Assembly: GCF_033115175.1 (NCBI RefSeq)
Contig: NC_084845.1
Location: 312,501 to 376,500, forward strand
Reading direction: 5' to 3'
DNA: 64,000 bases
Source: Lepus europaeus
Taxonomy: Eukaryota > Chordata > Mammalia > Lagomorpha > Leporidae
The translations under genes were made by a program, and so were the position numbers. Shown here piece by piece: positions 1 through 11,092 of the stretch (position 1 is the stretch's first letter; each line of letters starts with the position of its first letter). Below the pieces are notes generated by a model. It was given only the letters and a program-made list of their open reading frames with translations, was not told the origin of the DNA and searched no databases.

Positions 1-271
1 TATTACTCCCTGTATGAGTCCCAGCTGCTCCACTTCCCATCCAGCTCTCTGCTATGGCCTGGGAAAGCAGTAGAAGACGGCCCAAGCCCTTGGGCCCCTG
101 CACCCAAGTGGGAGACCCAGAAGAAGCTTCTGGCTCCTGTCCTCAGATCGGTTCAGCTCCGGCCATTGTGGCCATCTGGGGAGTGAACCAGCAGATGGAA
201 GACCTCTCTCTCTGTTTGCCTCTGCCTCTCCGTAACTCTGCCCTTCAAATAAATTAATAAATCTTTTAAAA
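1..271 (+). mobile_element. CSINE (lagomorph C-repeat), 5' end cut by window
   Basis: The copy starts inside the B-box-like part (gagtcccagctgctccactt), runs through the typical tctctgctatggcctggg body and ends in a CT-rich stretch plus tcaaataaattaataaatc. The tRNA-like head lies outside the window. Confidence 0.9.
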
Positions 272-515
272 AAATTGTTTATTTGAGAGGCAGAGAGAGA
301 GAGACAGTCAGTTAGCAGCCATCCGCTGTGTTTCCTAAGTACCTGGAATGGCTGCGGCTGGGCCAGGACTGAAGCTGGGAGCTGGGAACTCAATCGAGGG
401 CTCTTTTGTGGGTGGCAGGAACCCAATTACTTGAGCCAGGGTCTGCATTAGTAGGAACCTGGAATCAGGAGCTGGAGTTGGGGTTTGAAGCCAGGTACTC
501 CAGTGTAGGTCTAAT
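268..515 (-). mobile_element. Old CSINE, minus orientation
   Basis: It begins with the reversed tail (tgtttatttgagaggcagag) directly against the previous copy, so the two lie tail to tail. The body is strongly diverged (gctgggccaggactgaagc, ggcaggaacccaattacttgagcc), which marks an old insertion. Confidence 0.75.
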
Positions 516-528
516 TTCATTTTACTTA

Positions 529-597
529 CTCCCCACCCCCCACCCCCCAAAAAAAAAAAAAAAAAAGAAAGAAAGAAAGAAAGAAAAAGAAGATCCA
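529..597. repeat. C-rich / poly-A / (GAAA)n low-complexity tract
   Basis: A cccacc-rich run is followed by about 18 A and five or more gaaa units. It probably grew from an A-rich SINE tail. Confidence 0.85.
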
Positions 598-599
598 GT

Positions 600-1254
600 T
601 ATCTAAATATTTGAAGTCAAAGGAGTGGGGAGAAGGTGGTGAGAGAAAGATTGATAACAATGAAGACACTAGCAGCCATTTACAGATTCTGTGCATTGCC
701 TTCTCAGAGCCTGTGATTTGTTTTCTTGCCAACCTGTGGGGCAGTCAGTGACAGATGTAGGACTCACCAGTCAGAGACTTCAGGTCACCAAGCTTGTTCT
801 GTGCTCTGTTCTTGGAGGTAAAACTTTGAGCACATAGCTGGGGCAAGAACTGCTATTCAGTGCAGTTGTAAGTACACTAGAATTTGAGCCTTTGGGAATT
901 TGTACTGATGGTTAGTAAGGATTGTGGGTGATGGGGACAACACCGTGGCTGAAATGGTAAGCAGTGAAGCCTTGCCTTTGGTCACTCCTGTCCTTGGTGA
1001 TACTTGGTGATATTTATATGCAATACCACTTCTTGTACCTGCTCTCTAGTAGGATGAAAATGCTATGTGGTTCTTTTTGAATCTGTTCTTAGCTTTGTCC
1101 CTTGTTTCTCATTTACCTCTCCTTTGTATAGATGTGATTTCCAAAAAGAAAGCTAGTAAAAATATACTCCCACATGGGTGAGCCATCATTATTTTCTGTT
1201 CCGTTTCCAAATACAGCTTCATAGACCTAAGTTTGCCCTTTCTTTTCTTTTCAG
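600..1254 (+). other. Probable ZNF329 intron end and splice acceptor
   Basis: No gene, SINE or clear repeat is visible here. The stretch ends in a strong acceptor (cccttttcttttcttttcag, AG at 1253-1254), so it is probably the last intron of ZNF329. The 5' noncoding exons and promoter would lie left of the window. Confidence 0.6.
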
Positions 1255-1274
1255 TCTGGGATGTGAAACTGAAA

Positions 1275-2891
1275 ATGATAACTCAGAATATTCCTGATGA
1301 AGAATTATCCTGTGATGTAGAAATGGAAGGATTTAGGACAGAGAGTCCCTGTTTCTCCACTGTAAGTGACAGTTGGGATTATGAGAACCAAGAGGAACAT
1401 TTGAGGCAGTCAGCTTTAACCCAGGAGAAACCAGGGGCTCAGGAAACAAGTTGTGAATGTCCTGGTTTTAGGGAGAATGTGAATGCAAACTCAGACCTTT
1501 CAACACCTCGGAGAGTTCCTATAACAAATGGCTTTCATATACATGACTCAGATGTTCAAAGTTTGGATTGTGATCTAACCCTACACAGTTGTCCCCAAAG
1601 TTATACGGCTAAGAGAACCAACAACAGTGATGCCTGCGGAAAATCCTCCAACCATTCCATGGAAGTTTTACAGCTTGGAAGAAATCAAATGAAAGATAAA
1701 TTCTATAAATACCCCCAAAATGTTAAATCTTTCAATCATTTTACCTTCCTTGGTGATCAGAAAATAACAAAAAGAGCCAAGAAACTGTATGAAGGCAAGG
1801 ACTTTGAGGGCATCTTTACCCTGGGTTCATCTCTTGATGAAAGTAGGAGGAGTTACCCTGGAGAGAAGCCATATAAATGTACTGAATGTGGCAAATGCTT
1901 CAAACGGAATTCCTCTCTTGTTTTGCATCACCGGACTCACACTGGAGAAAAGCCTTATACCTGTAGTGAGTGTGGAAAATCCTTCTCTAAGAACTACAAC
2001 CTGATTGTGCATCGAAGGATCCACACAGGAGAGAAGCCGTACAAATGCAGTAAGTGTGGGAAAGCTTTCAGTGATGGGTCAGCTCTGACACAACACCAGA
2101 GGATTCACACAGGTGAGAAGCCTTATGAATGTGTAGAGTGTGGAAAAACCTTCAACCGCAATTCTTCCTTGATTTTGCATCAAAGAACTCATACAGGGGA
2201 AAAGCCATACAGATGCAATGAGTGTGGGAAACCCTTCACTGACATTTCCCACCTCACTGTGCATCTCAGAATCCACACTGGTGAGAAGCCCTATGAGTGT
2301 AGCAAATGTGGGAAGGCTTTCCGAGATGGTTCATACCTTACCCAGCATGAGAGGACCCACACTGGAGAGAAACCATTTGAATGTGTGGAATGTGGAAAAT
2401 CCTTTAATCGCAATTCTCACCTCATTGTGCATCAAAAAATCCATTCTGGAGAGAAACCCTATGAATGTAAAGAATGTGGGAAAACTTTCATTGAGAGTGC
2501 ATACCTCATCAGGCACCAGAGGATTCATACTGGCGAGAAGCCCTATGGCTGTAACCAGTGTCAGAAACTTTTCAGGAATATTGCTGGCCTCATCCGGCAC
2601 CAAAGGACTCATACTGGTGAGAAGCCCTATGAATGTAATCAGTGTGGCAAAGCTTTCAGGGACAGCTCCTGTCTGACCAAGCACCAGAGAATTCACACTA
2701 AGGAGACTCCATACCATTGTCCAGAATGTGGGAAGTCCTTCAAGCAGAACTCTCACCTGGCTGTACATCAGAGACTCCATAACAGGGAGGGTCCCAGCCA
2801 GTGTCCTCAGTGTGGGAAAACATTTAGAAGGAGCTCATCCCTTGTCCGACATCAAAGAACACACCCTAAGGAGCAACTTGTGGAAACATAA
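1275..2891 (+). CDS. ZNF329: C2H2 zinc finger protein 329, complete coding sequence in one exon
   Basis: Predicted nuclear DNA-binding protein of 538 aa, close to the human length as I recall it. The acidic N-terminal ~199 residues contain no KRAB or SCAN domain. Twelve C2H2 fingers follow (residues ~200-530), each with C-X2-C-X12-H-X3-H. Most linkers are TGEKPY; the last two are variant (KETPYHC, REGPSQC). All 48 zinc ligands are present and the frame is intact. I chose the ATG at 1275 because it is the first in-frame ATG after the acceptor at 1254. The human start four codons upstream appears here as GTG; an ATG at 1261 is out of frame. Identity rests on near-identity of the fingers to remembered human ZNF329 (e.g. 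[30 protein letters not shown]) and on neighbouring ZSCAN18 and ZNF135. A specific DNA target cannot be read from the sequence. Confidence 0.95.
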   Translation: MITQNIPDEELSCDVEMEGFRTESPCFSTVSDSWDYENQEEHLRQSALTQEKPGAQETSCECPGFRENVNANSDLSTPRRVPITNGFHIHDSDVQSLDCDLTLHSCPQSYTAKRTNNSDACGKSSNHSMEVLQLGRNQMKDKFYKYPQNVKSFNHFTFLGDQKITKRAKKLYEGKDFEGIFTLGSSLDESRRSYPGEKPYKCTECGKCFKRNSSLVLHHRTHTGEKPYTCSECGKSFSKNYNLIVHRRIHTGEKPYKCSKCGKAFSDGSALTQHQRIHTGEKPYECVECGKTFNRNSSLILHQRTHTGEKPYRCNECGKPFTDISHLTVHLRIHTGEKPYECSKCGKAFRDGSYLTQHERTHTGEKPFECVECGKSFNRNSHLIVHQKIHSGEKPYECKECGKTFIESAYLIRHQRIHTGEKPYGCNQCQKLFRNIAGLIRHQRTHTGEKPYECNQCGKAFRDSSCLTKHQRIHTKETPYHCPECGKSFKQNSHLAVHQRLHNREGPSQCPQCGKTFRRSSSLVRHQRTHPKEQLVET

Positions 2892-3965
2892 TTAATCTGG
2901 GCCACCTTATTCTCTCAGTTTTGCAGAAAATTCTCAGAAACCTTCATGAAATAGGTATGTCTTCAGATGTGACTCTTCCCTGGTCAGTGGGAAAGAATTC
3001 TTTAAGCTATCCAGTGGAATTGATGAATATGAAACATTCTTTAGCTATATTGTTAAGTCTCTTCATTAGGGGACTAACATAGAAAACATAGGAAGGTAAC
3101 AAATATGTAAAGTGGTTTCAGAGATTGTTTAGCCTTTATCAAACAATAGCAAATACACTGGAATAAAACATGAAATTGTGAGGAAGGCTCTTTCCTAAAG
3201 ATATTCAAAAACTTTTGCATCAGAATACTTAAACTGGAAAGAACCTATGAATATATTCAGTAAATAATTGGTATGAGGAATTTTTTAATAGGTATTACCC
3301 ACCAATTGTATATGAGTAAATCCTTATTAGACTCAAACCTTGTAGGTATAAACAGGAAGAGAAAGAAACTTTTGGCAGGAGCCTTTACTGTTCTGTTTTC
3401 CTTGTATTAGCAAAGTTGTACTGTAAAGAGATCCCACACGGTACTTCACCCACATAAACCACAGAATTTTAGATTTTTTCTTTTTGAATATATTTCTGTG
3501 TTAGACTCCTGCCAGAATGCTGAGAACTCATTTCAGAAGGGGAAACTGAACAAAGAAATTGCTTGTGAATGAACAGTGAATTTATCCCTCTTAAGACGAA
3601 AATAAGCTTGTACTAAGATGGAAAGGTTGCTTCCAAGAAATGTGATATGTTTTAGTTTTTGAAACAAAACATCAGTTATGTTTACATGATCACCCTCTCC
3701 TTCCATTGTCCTAATTTGTTGAATTTGGCCACCCTGCACCATAATTATAAAGGTTTTATTGCCATGTTGCCAATGCTTATTAAAAGGTTTACTATCATTA
3801 TGGCCATGTAAAAAATAAGTGCACATGGATATAGATTGGAAGTGGATGATGGAGAAATAAGTGGTTTTCTTTGGGGACTGGAAGTATGTATTTTCTTTTC
3901 TTCTACAAATCCTGCATTGTTGGTATAATTAATTTGATAATGAATAAAACATGAAGCCAAAAGGA
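2892..3965 (+). other. ZNF329: Likely ZNF329 3' UTR
   Basis: This AT-rich sequence follows the TAA stop and has no SINE insertion. AATAAA hexamers occur at about 3164 and at 3943-3948; the second, followed by a less AT-rich region, is my preferred 3' end. No transcript evidence is available here. Confidence 0.55.
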
Positions 3966-4800
3966 AATGAATTTGGGGTTTCTTTGGACCTTTGCCAGTA
4001 GGGGCTAGTCAGGGCTACAGAGCAGCTGTAAATAGTGATTGGGGTGGCGGGAGGTGGCGGCAGTTCAGGCCAAAACTTGTATAGAATCAGAGTATCCTGC
4101 ATTCCAGGACATGAGAATCATTTGCTTCTTGGGGACTTGGATTATGAGGGGAATGTCCTTGTGGAGAGGAGGGTGGGTCTCCTTGGAGAATGGGAGGCTA
4201 CAGAGCTGTCTGGGATGACCCTCAAAGCCCTGTGAATGGATCCTCTTGGAATTTTGATTTGCTCCTTCTGTTCCATGACTTCCTGGGGAGGCAACATCAG
4301 GTTGAAGGCCACTGCACTAATTAGGCTGTGAGTTGAATGAATTAAGCACAAAGGCATTGCAGGCTTCCCTTTTGGGTTCCCTCCCAGCAGGAACAACCAT
4401 TGGATGAGCCCAAAGAGGAGGAAGCAGGGTGGCCTTGTCCCTCACTGGCTTCAGTGCAGCAAGAGTACACTCCATCTACTGACCCCTGCCCCTTCCTTGG
4501 TTTTAAATCTCCACTTGTCCTTACTAGAGTTGAGTCCAGTTCCTGAAACCATACTACAAACCTCATTGAGCCCCCCTTTGCAGATTGCCTGCTCACGTGT
4601 GTGTGTAAGTTATTCTTTGTTTGTGAAAATGGTCCTTTCATCAGATTTTCAAAGAGTAGGTAAGAAATTCTGATTTTTTTGTTGGAGTTGTTCTGAGTTG
4701 CCATCTCCAGACAGAGTATCCTTGGGAATATACCTAACCACAGCGTTTCTGAGCTTCACGCATGCCTCTTCCAGGACAGTGATAACAGAAGGAAGGGGCA
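3966..4800. other. Intergenic spacer, no feature recognised
   Basis: I see no gene. Short ORFs here lack family features. A weak, old-repeat-like stretch sits near 4080-4150 but I cannot assign it. Confidence 0.4.
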
Positions 4801-4802
4801 AA

Positions 4803-5127
4803 TTTTTTAAAATTAATTTATTTGAAAGAGTTACACAGAGAGAGGAGGAGAGTCAGAGAGAGAGAGAGAGAGAGGTCTTCCATCTGCTGGTTCACTCCTC
4901 AATTGGCTGCAAAGGCCAGAGCTGCGTTGATCGGAAACCAGGAGCTTCTTCTGGGTCTTCCACATGCGTGCAGGGGCCCAAGGACTTGAGCCATCTTCTA
5001 CTGCCTTCGCAGGCCATAGCAGAGAGCTGAATCAGAAGTGGAGCAGACAGAAATCGAATCGGAGCCCATATGGGATGCTGGCACTGCAGACGGCAGCTTT
5101 ACCCACTACGCCACAGCACCGGTCCCA
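4803..5127 (-). mobile_element. CSINE, near full length
   Basis: Reversed tail (ttaatttatttgaaagagtt), an expanded GA run, the ggtcttccatctgctggttc body and a complete head ending ctacgccacagcaccggtcc. Confidence 0.92.
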
Positions 5128-5472
5128 AGGGGTAAAATGTTGCATGAGTTTGCCCACCCCCTCTTGTTCAGGTGTACCTGCCTTCTGTGTAAATTGCCTG
5201 ACTACTCCCTAGATACATAGACTGCAGTAGGAGGGGAGGGAAAGAGAAAAAACTTCAAAGGAAGAGAAGGAGTAAGGCCGCAGCATCTAAAAATATTCCT
5301 GCTCGCTGGTTCTGCAGACTCAATCTGATCTCCTCTCTGACATTCTCAGTCTCAGCACTGAGCCATCATGTCTGCAGGGTTCTTCACCAAATACTCCTTT
5401 TGTTCCAGATGACAGGCAGAACTTTGAGTTGGAGTTTAGTTGAACTTTGAGAAATTTAAAAGGATACCATCA

Positions 5473-5800
5473 GGGGCCGGCACTGTGCTCACTAGGTTAA
5501 TCCTCCTCCTGCAGCGTCGGAATCCCATGTGGGCGCCGGATTCTGTCCCGGTTGCTCCTCTTCCAGTCCAGCTCTCTGCTGTGGCCCGGGAGTGCAGTGG
5601 AGGATGGCCCAAGTGCTTGGGCCCTGCACCTGCATGGGAGACCAGAAGCACCTGGCTTCTGGCTTCAGATGAGCGCGATGCGCCGGCCACAGCGCGCTGG
5701 CCATTGGAGGGTGAACCAACGGCAGAAGGAAGACCTTTCTCTCTGTCTCTCTCTCACTGTCTATAACTCTACCTGTCAAATAAAATAAAAATTTTTTTTA
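5473..5800 (+). mobile_element. CSINE, young 'gcgcgctggcc' type
   Basis: The head ggggccggcactgtgctcac-taggttaatcctcc matches the young subfamily seen at 6594, 10271, 26701, 45451 and 51015. The tail is tcaaataaaataaaaatt. Confidence 0.92.
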
Positions 5801-5917
5801 AAAGACACCGTCACACATTTATTGTGTATGCAGTGACTACAATGCTTCTCTAGATAAAAAGATACTCCTCCTCCCCCAAAAGAAAAAAAATTACAGCTGA
5901 CCAGATAGTTAAGATTT

Positions 5918-6215
5918 TTTTAGAGGATTTACTTATTTATTTGAAAGGAAGAGATACATATAAGGAGAGCACTTTCATCCCCTGGTTCATTCCCCAAATG
6001 GCTGCAACAATCAGAGTCAGGGCTCAGGATCCAGATCTCCCATGTGGGTGCAAGTGGCAGGGGTCTAAGAACGTGGGCCATACTCCACTGCTTTCCCAGA
6101 CACACTAGCAGGGAGCTGGATAGAACATGGAGTAGCTGGGACTCAAACCAGTACCCATAAGAGATGCTGCACTGCAAGAGAAGGCTTGACCTTCCACACC
6201 ACAGTGCTGGCCCAA
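5918..6215 (-). mobile_element. CSINE with 13-bp target-site duplication
   Basis: The copy is bracketed by atagttaagattt at 5905-5917 and 6216-6228. The body is moderately diverged but the head (cacagtgctggccc) is intact. Confidence 0.9.
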
Positions 6216-6448
6216 ATAGTTAAGATTTAATGACAAGTTGTAGGACTGGAATGAGCTCGGTCTCTGGTGTTGGCAGCAGCAAGGTTCTGAGGCTGTGACT
6301 TGGTGCCTCCATGGTGCTGAGATTCTGAGGTCCTGGCCCTCAGGGTCCTGCCGAGAAGGGTTTCAGGCAGACGTGCCTCTCTCCCAGCTATGTCTGGTGT
6401 TTTGGTTGTGGCTGCATGGCATGCATCACTTCCTTTTGAAAATAGGCA

Positions 6449-7002
6449 GGGGCCAGGGCTGTGGTGGTTAAAGCCCTGGCCTGCAGTGCTGGCATCCCAA
6501 CTGCTCCACTTCGATCCAGCTCCCTGCCAGTGTGCCTGGGAAAGCAGTAGAGGATGGCCCAAGTGCTTGGGACCCTGCACAAACGTGGTTGTTGGCCGGC
6601 GCCATGGCTTAACAGGCTAATCCTCCGCCTTGCGGCGCCGGCACACCGGGTTCTAGTCCTGGTCGGGGCACCGGATTCTATCCCAGTTGCCCTTCTTCCA
6701 GGCCAGCTCTCTGCTATGGCCTGGGAAGGCAGCGGAGGATGGCCCAAGTGCTTGGGCCCTGCACCCGCATGGGAGGCCAGGAGAAGCACCTGGCTCCTGG
6801 CTTCGGATCAGCAAAATGCGCTGGCCGCAGCAGCCATTGGAGGGTGAACCAACGGCAAAAAGGAAGACCTTTCTCCCTGTCTCTCTCACTATCCACTCTG
6901 CCTGTAAAAACAAACAAACAAACAAACAAACGTGGTTGTTGCAGCCATTTTGGGAGTGAGCCAGAGGATAGAAGACTGAACTCTCTAATTGTCAAAGTAC
7001 AT
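6449..7002 (+). mobile_element. Older CSINE interrupted by a younger CSINE
   Basis: The outer element occupies 6449-6593 and 6928-7002. Its body resumes exactly where it stopped (ccctgcacaaacgtggttgtt, then gcagccattttgggagtgag). Confidence 0.9.
6594..6927 (+). mobile_element. Young CSINE nested in older CSINE
   Basis: Full-length young copy (ggccggcgccatggcttaac ... ctgcctgtaaaaacaaacaaac). The 13-bp duplication aaacgtggttgtt flanks it at 6581-6593 and 6928-6940, which proves insertion into the outer SINE. Confidence 0.95.
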
Positions 7003-7773
7003 TTTTCAAAAAGAGAAAGGAATAGGTAGCCTATGTTAGCAATCTCACAGAGGAAGAGGGCAGCCAGCATTGGCAGCTACGGTTAAAAACCCTAGTTCTG
7101 AGAGAGACAGTAGAGAGGATTGGGGTAATGGTAGAGGAAGGAGGAGAAGGGAAGAGAACAGGACCTGGAGAACTGGACAACATCCCACCCGTTGGAAGGC
7201 AGTGATGTGAAAGGCACTGGGTGGAAGCCTGGCTGGGAGATGGTTGTGCTGCCTGAGGGATCCTGCCTGTGGGTGACTGGTAGGATGGGAGGACCTGGTG
7301 GATTGCGTTTTCCAGAAGGCTTTCCAGAGATTTGTGTGGATGTTTTCTAAACCTGCAGCCAGGAAAGTACATTGACCAAGACTGTCATTCTAGCTGTAAT
7401 CAGGCTCTTCTAAGCCCTCTTTTGCCTATAGAGGTCAATTTTTGGGCTTTCCTCTCTGTCCGTGAAGGATCCACCTTGAGCCACAGTGTTGCTCATACAC
7501 TCCCCTTGCTAGTTCTTCTAGACCGCTAACCTTCCCCACTTAGATTAGCAAAATCCTGCCCCTGCTTTGTGTCTGACCAGCCTTGGTACCTGAATTCCTC
7601 ATCCCCAACCTTTGATATCAGCCTGCTCTGCCTGTGATTCTGTTCAGTCCAGCAGGAATGCTTCCTTATCCCTCATGCTTTCACCTGACCCCCACTTGGT
7701 TTAAAGTCTCCACCCCCCTTGTCCTTACTAAAGTCCATTTTCTGAAACTGGACAAAATCATAATATGGCAGTG
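7003..7773. other. Intergenic spacer
   Basis: No gene or recognisable repeat. Pyrimidine-rich near 7560-7720. Confidence 0.4.
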
Positions 7774-7787
7774 CCCCCCTCCTTTTA

Positions 7788-8140
7788 TTTTTATTTATTT
7801 ATTTATTTTTTTGACAGGCAGAGTGGACAGTGAGAGAGAGACAGAGAGAAAGGTCTTCCTTTGCCGTTGGTTCACCCTCCAATGGCCGCCGCGGTAGGCA
7901 CACTGCGGCCGGCACACCGCGCTGATCTGATGGCAGGAACCAGGTGCTTATCCTGGTCTCCCATGGGGTGCAGGGCCCAAGCACTTGGGCCATCCTCCAC
8001 TGCACTCGCTGGCCACAGCAGAGAGCTGGCCTGGAAGAGGGGCAACCGGGACAGAATCTCGTGCCCCGACCGGGACTAGAACCCGGTGTGCCGGCGCCGC
8101 AAGGCGGAGGATTAGCCTAGTGAGCCGTGGCGCCGGCCCT
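7788..8140 (-). mobile_element. Young CSINE, full length
   Basis: The flanking duplication is ccccccctcctttta-like (7774-7787 and 8141-8154, cccccctcctttta). The body carries the young signature (gacaggcagagtggacagtg, ccgccgcggtaggc) and the head ends gagccgtggcgccggcc. Confidence 0.95.
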
Positions 8141-8194
8141 CCCCCCTCCTTTTAAAAATTTAATTATTAGATGTTGCCGTTGATTTCTCAACAA

Positions 8195-8504
8195 TGTTGC
8201 AGTGGATTCGTTTCTGGGAGGAGCAGCGTGGTGGGGGCAAGAGGCGCGGAGGCACCACACAGACCCCAGGAGTCGGGTGAAAGCAGGCTTGAGGCGAGCA
8301 GCCCGCAGACTCGTTTATTACAGTTGGAACAACATCTTATATAGCCAAGACCAGCCAATCTGGTCAAGGGGCGGTCTATGCCCCAACCAATCACAGCCTG
8401 TTGCCAGGCAGGCTCCATTGTTAGGTGGGTTTCAAAGCCATTCCTGAGTAACTGACACTCGCTTGCCAGTGGCCACCTTGGCATGGCCTTCTCATTCCAC
8501 CACA
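8195..8504 (-). mobile_element. Solo LTR of an endogenous retrovirus
   Basis: Read on the minus strand, a ~310-bp unit has TG...CA termini, two inverted CCAAT boxes (tgattggttgg, agattggctgg), a TATA box (ctatataag), a polyadenylation hexamer (gtaataaacgag) about 25 bp later and a U5-like end (ggggtctgtgtggtgcc). That order is typical of a gammaretrovirus-like LTR. No gag, pol or env flanks it, so it is a solo LTR left by recombination. I see no clear target duplication, and the right flank continues as an old SINE. The LTR family name is not known to me. Confidence 0.72.
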
Positions 8505-8762
8505 GAGACTCCCCAAATATTTGCAACAGCCAGTGCTGGGCTAGGCTGAAGCCAAGAGTCCTGGTCTCAGATCTGGTCTTCCACATGGGTGGCATAGACC
8601 CTAGTACTTGAGCCATTGTCTGCTGCCTGCCAGGGTGTGCATTAGCAGGAAGCATGAATGGAGAGCAGGGCCAAGTCTTGAACCTAGAAAGTCCAGTATG
8701 GGATGTGGGCACCCTGAGCAGTGTCTTACCTCTGTGCCAAAGGCCTGTCCCTGTAGCATCCC
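8505..8762 (-). mobile_element. Old CSINE, truncated by the LTR
   Basis: It resumes at actccccaaatatttgcaac and continues through a diverged body to cctctgtgccaaaggcctg. The tail end is missing or reduced to the AT-rich 8150-8190 flank on the far side of the LTR. Confidence 0.65.
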
Positions 8763-8874
8763 CCGTGGATAAGGTCTGCCCCATGTGTAGGTGGGTGTCC
8801 TCGGCACCAGACAAGCAGAGCAGTTCCTGTTCCTTGCTGGTAACCGCTAGCCTGATTTTTGACTCCACATTTTG

Positions 8875-8985
8875 TGTAGAATCACAGCGTGGACTCATCC
8901 ATGTTGCTCCATGTGGTTGTAGTTTATTCTCATTGCGCTGTTATCACTGCGTGGACACACTTTAACATATTTATCCATTCTGTAG
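8875..8985 (-). mobile_element. Old L1 (L1M-type) fragment
   Basis: The segment catccatgttgctccatgtg-gttgtagttta ... atatttatccattctgtag matches the reverse of the classical L1 ORF2 3' part as I know it. Confidence 0.6.
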
Positions 8986-8987
8986 AG

Positions 8988-9140
8988 CACTAGTCCTCCT
9001 CTGGGTGCGGTTTTGCTCCCCAGGAGAGGTGTGGAGACAGGACCAGGAGAGTGCCTGATGCAGCCAGGGACGCTCCTAAACATCCTCCGAGGTGCGGGAT
9101 GGCCCCCACAGCAGTAATCCAGCCCAGGCCAGTGAGCAGT
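8988..9140 (+). mobile_element. MER5A-like hAT/Charlie relic
   Basis: It contains ggttttgctccccaggaga, the motif ccagggacgctcctaaacat-cctccgaggtg and ggcccccacagcagtaatcc, which correspond in order to the MER5A consensus as I recall it. Confidence 0.65.
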
Positions 9141-10014
9141 GCCAGCGTTGCAATGTATACATTTCTTGTCCATGCTTTGAGAAGAATGAGCCATCCCCCC
9201 CACCTCCCCCTCAGCATTTGGGACAAAAGGCGGTCTCACGTTTCCAGAGGTGTATATTCATTTATAAGTTGGGGTTCGTGTCTTTGTTGAAATGTGTGTG
9301 TCCTACAACATACTCAAATTCCAGGGGGCCGGGCTGGGCACTCCCTTTCAGCATCTGCTGCCCTCACGTAAAATACAAACATGTTATTTAGTGTTAACAT
9401 CAATGTCCCTGCCACTTGGTTTCACGTTTCAGATTCTGGGATGGGTTCATTTCCAAACCAGCCACAGCCATAGGAGAAGCACCCTGAAGAAGAGGTATCT
9501 ATTCCAAATTAGGAATGAGTCCACATAGTTTTTTGTATTTTTCTTTTTTAGAAACTGATTTCTCAAATGAGTAATGAAAATAATTAAGTTACAGAGGATG
9601 GACACTCCTGACCTAAGAGGAGATGCTGCTATGTGGACTGGGTGAGTTTTAGATGGGTCTCAAGGTGGTTTGGTCCACTAGGGTTGTTTAGTCCTGGGAT
9701 GAGAGGAGCATGTGACAGAGAGGAGATCCTGGATTATTGAGATGGGTCCCATTTAATCAGACTTGGAAGCAGAGAACATTGACTAGGGTTAGATGCAGAA
9801 GAAGGTGGGGAGATTGGAAGTATGAAGACTACCTGCTTTTCATCTTGTAATGGTGGAGAGAACCAAGAGCAAGAATTTTGGCCGCCCTAGAAGCTGATAG
9901 CAAGCAAGAAAAGGGAGACATCAGGCCCACAACGACATTGGATTTGATAACAACTTGAATGAGCATGGAAATAAATTTTCTTCCAGAGCTTCAAGATAAG
10001 ATTTCAGGCTAACT
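9141..10014. other. Intergenic spacer
   Basis: No gene or assignable repeat. An AT-rich stretch sits at about 9520-9600. Confidence 0.4.
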
Positions 10015-10036
10015 CTGTGTGTGTGTGTGTGTGTGT
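10015..10036 (+). repeat. (GT)n microsatellite
   Basis: About eleven uninterrupted gt units directly before a reversed SINE tail. Confidence 0.9.
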
Positions 10037-10681
10037 TTAAGATTTTATTTATTTATTTGAGAGGTAGAGCTACAGAGAGAGGGAGAAATGGAGAGAAAGG
10101 TCTTCCATTCGCTGGTTCGCTTGCCAGATGACTGCAGTGGCTGGAGCTGAGCCAATCTGAAGGCAGGAGCAGGGAGCCTCCTCTCCATCTGTAACACGGG
10201 TACGACTTGGGCCATCTTGCACTGCTTTCCCAGGCCATAGCAGAGAGCTGGATCAGAAGAGGAGCAGCCAGGGCCAGCGCCTAGCGGCGCCGGCATACCA
10301 GGTTCTAGTCCCGGTCGGGGCGCCGTATTCTGTCCCGGTTGCCCCTCTTCCAGGCCAGCTCTCTGCTATGGCCCAGGAGTGCAGTGGAGGATGGCCCAAG
10401 TGCTTGGGCCCTGCACCCCATGGGAGACCAGGAGAAGCACTTTGCTCCTGCCTTTAGATCAGCGTGGTGTGCTGGCCGCAGCGCGCCAGCCTCGGCGGCC
10501 ATTGGAGGGAGGGTGAACCAACGGCAAAGGAAGACCTTTCTCTGTCTCTCTCTCTCTCACTGTCCACTCTGCCTGTAAAAAAAAAAAAAAAAAAAAGCAG
10601 CCGGGACTTTAACTGGCACCCATATGGGATTCCAGTGCTGCAGGCAGAGGCTTAGCCCATTATGCCACAGTGCTGGCCCCA
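10037..10681 (-). mobile_element. Older CSINE split by a young opposite-strand CSINE
   Basis: The minus-strand body runs 10037-10269 and resumes at 10597 (gcagccgggactttaactgg ... ccacagtgctggccc). The break lies exactly at gcagcc. Confidence 0.9.
10271..10596 (+). mobile_element. Young CSINE nested in inverted position
   Basis: Starts gggccagcgcctagcggcgc (slightly shortened head) and ends ctgcctgt plus an ~20-A tail. A short duplication gcagcc is visible at 10264-10269 and 10597-10602. Confidence 0.92.
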
Positions 10682-10707
10682 GCTGACTTTTAAAAATTAT
10701 ATAGTTT

Positions 10708-10727
10708 TTTTCCCCCCAGCAGAGTGA

Positions 10728-10766
<39 letters not shown>

Positions 10767-10935
10767 TCTTCCTTTTTCCGTTGGTTAACCCCCCCAATGG
10801 CCGCTGCGGGCCACAGCAGAGAGCTGGACTGGAAGAGGAGTGACCTGGACAGAATCCAGTGCCCCGACTGGGACTAGAACCCGGTGTGCCGGCACCACAG
10901 GTGGAGGATTAGCCAAGTGAGCCGCGGCGCCGGCC
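10708..10935 (-). mobile_element. Young CSINE with ~110-bp internal deletion
   Basis: The GA run and ggtcttcc start are followed by a jump from ccgctgcg directly to ggccacagcagagagctgg, so the central block is missing. The flanks are aaaattatatagttt (10693-10707) and aaaattatagttt (10936-10948). Confidence 0.9.
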
Positions 10936-11092
10936 AAAATTATAGTTTCTAAGGTGAACAAATTTCATGTATGTCATATATACAGATTCAGAAGCATAGT
11001 GAAACTTCCCACCCTCCCTGCTCCTTCCTTCCTTATTATTCTAATTTTTACAATGAGCTATTTTCAGTTTCTTTTATATTCGTAAGATTTAT

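Noticed and set aside
8188-8898. 236-aa minus-strand ORF
   Set aside because: It runs through the solo LTR and an old SINE, with no domain; chance frame.
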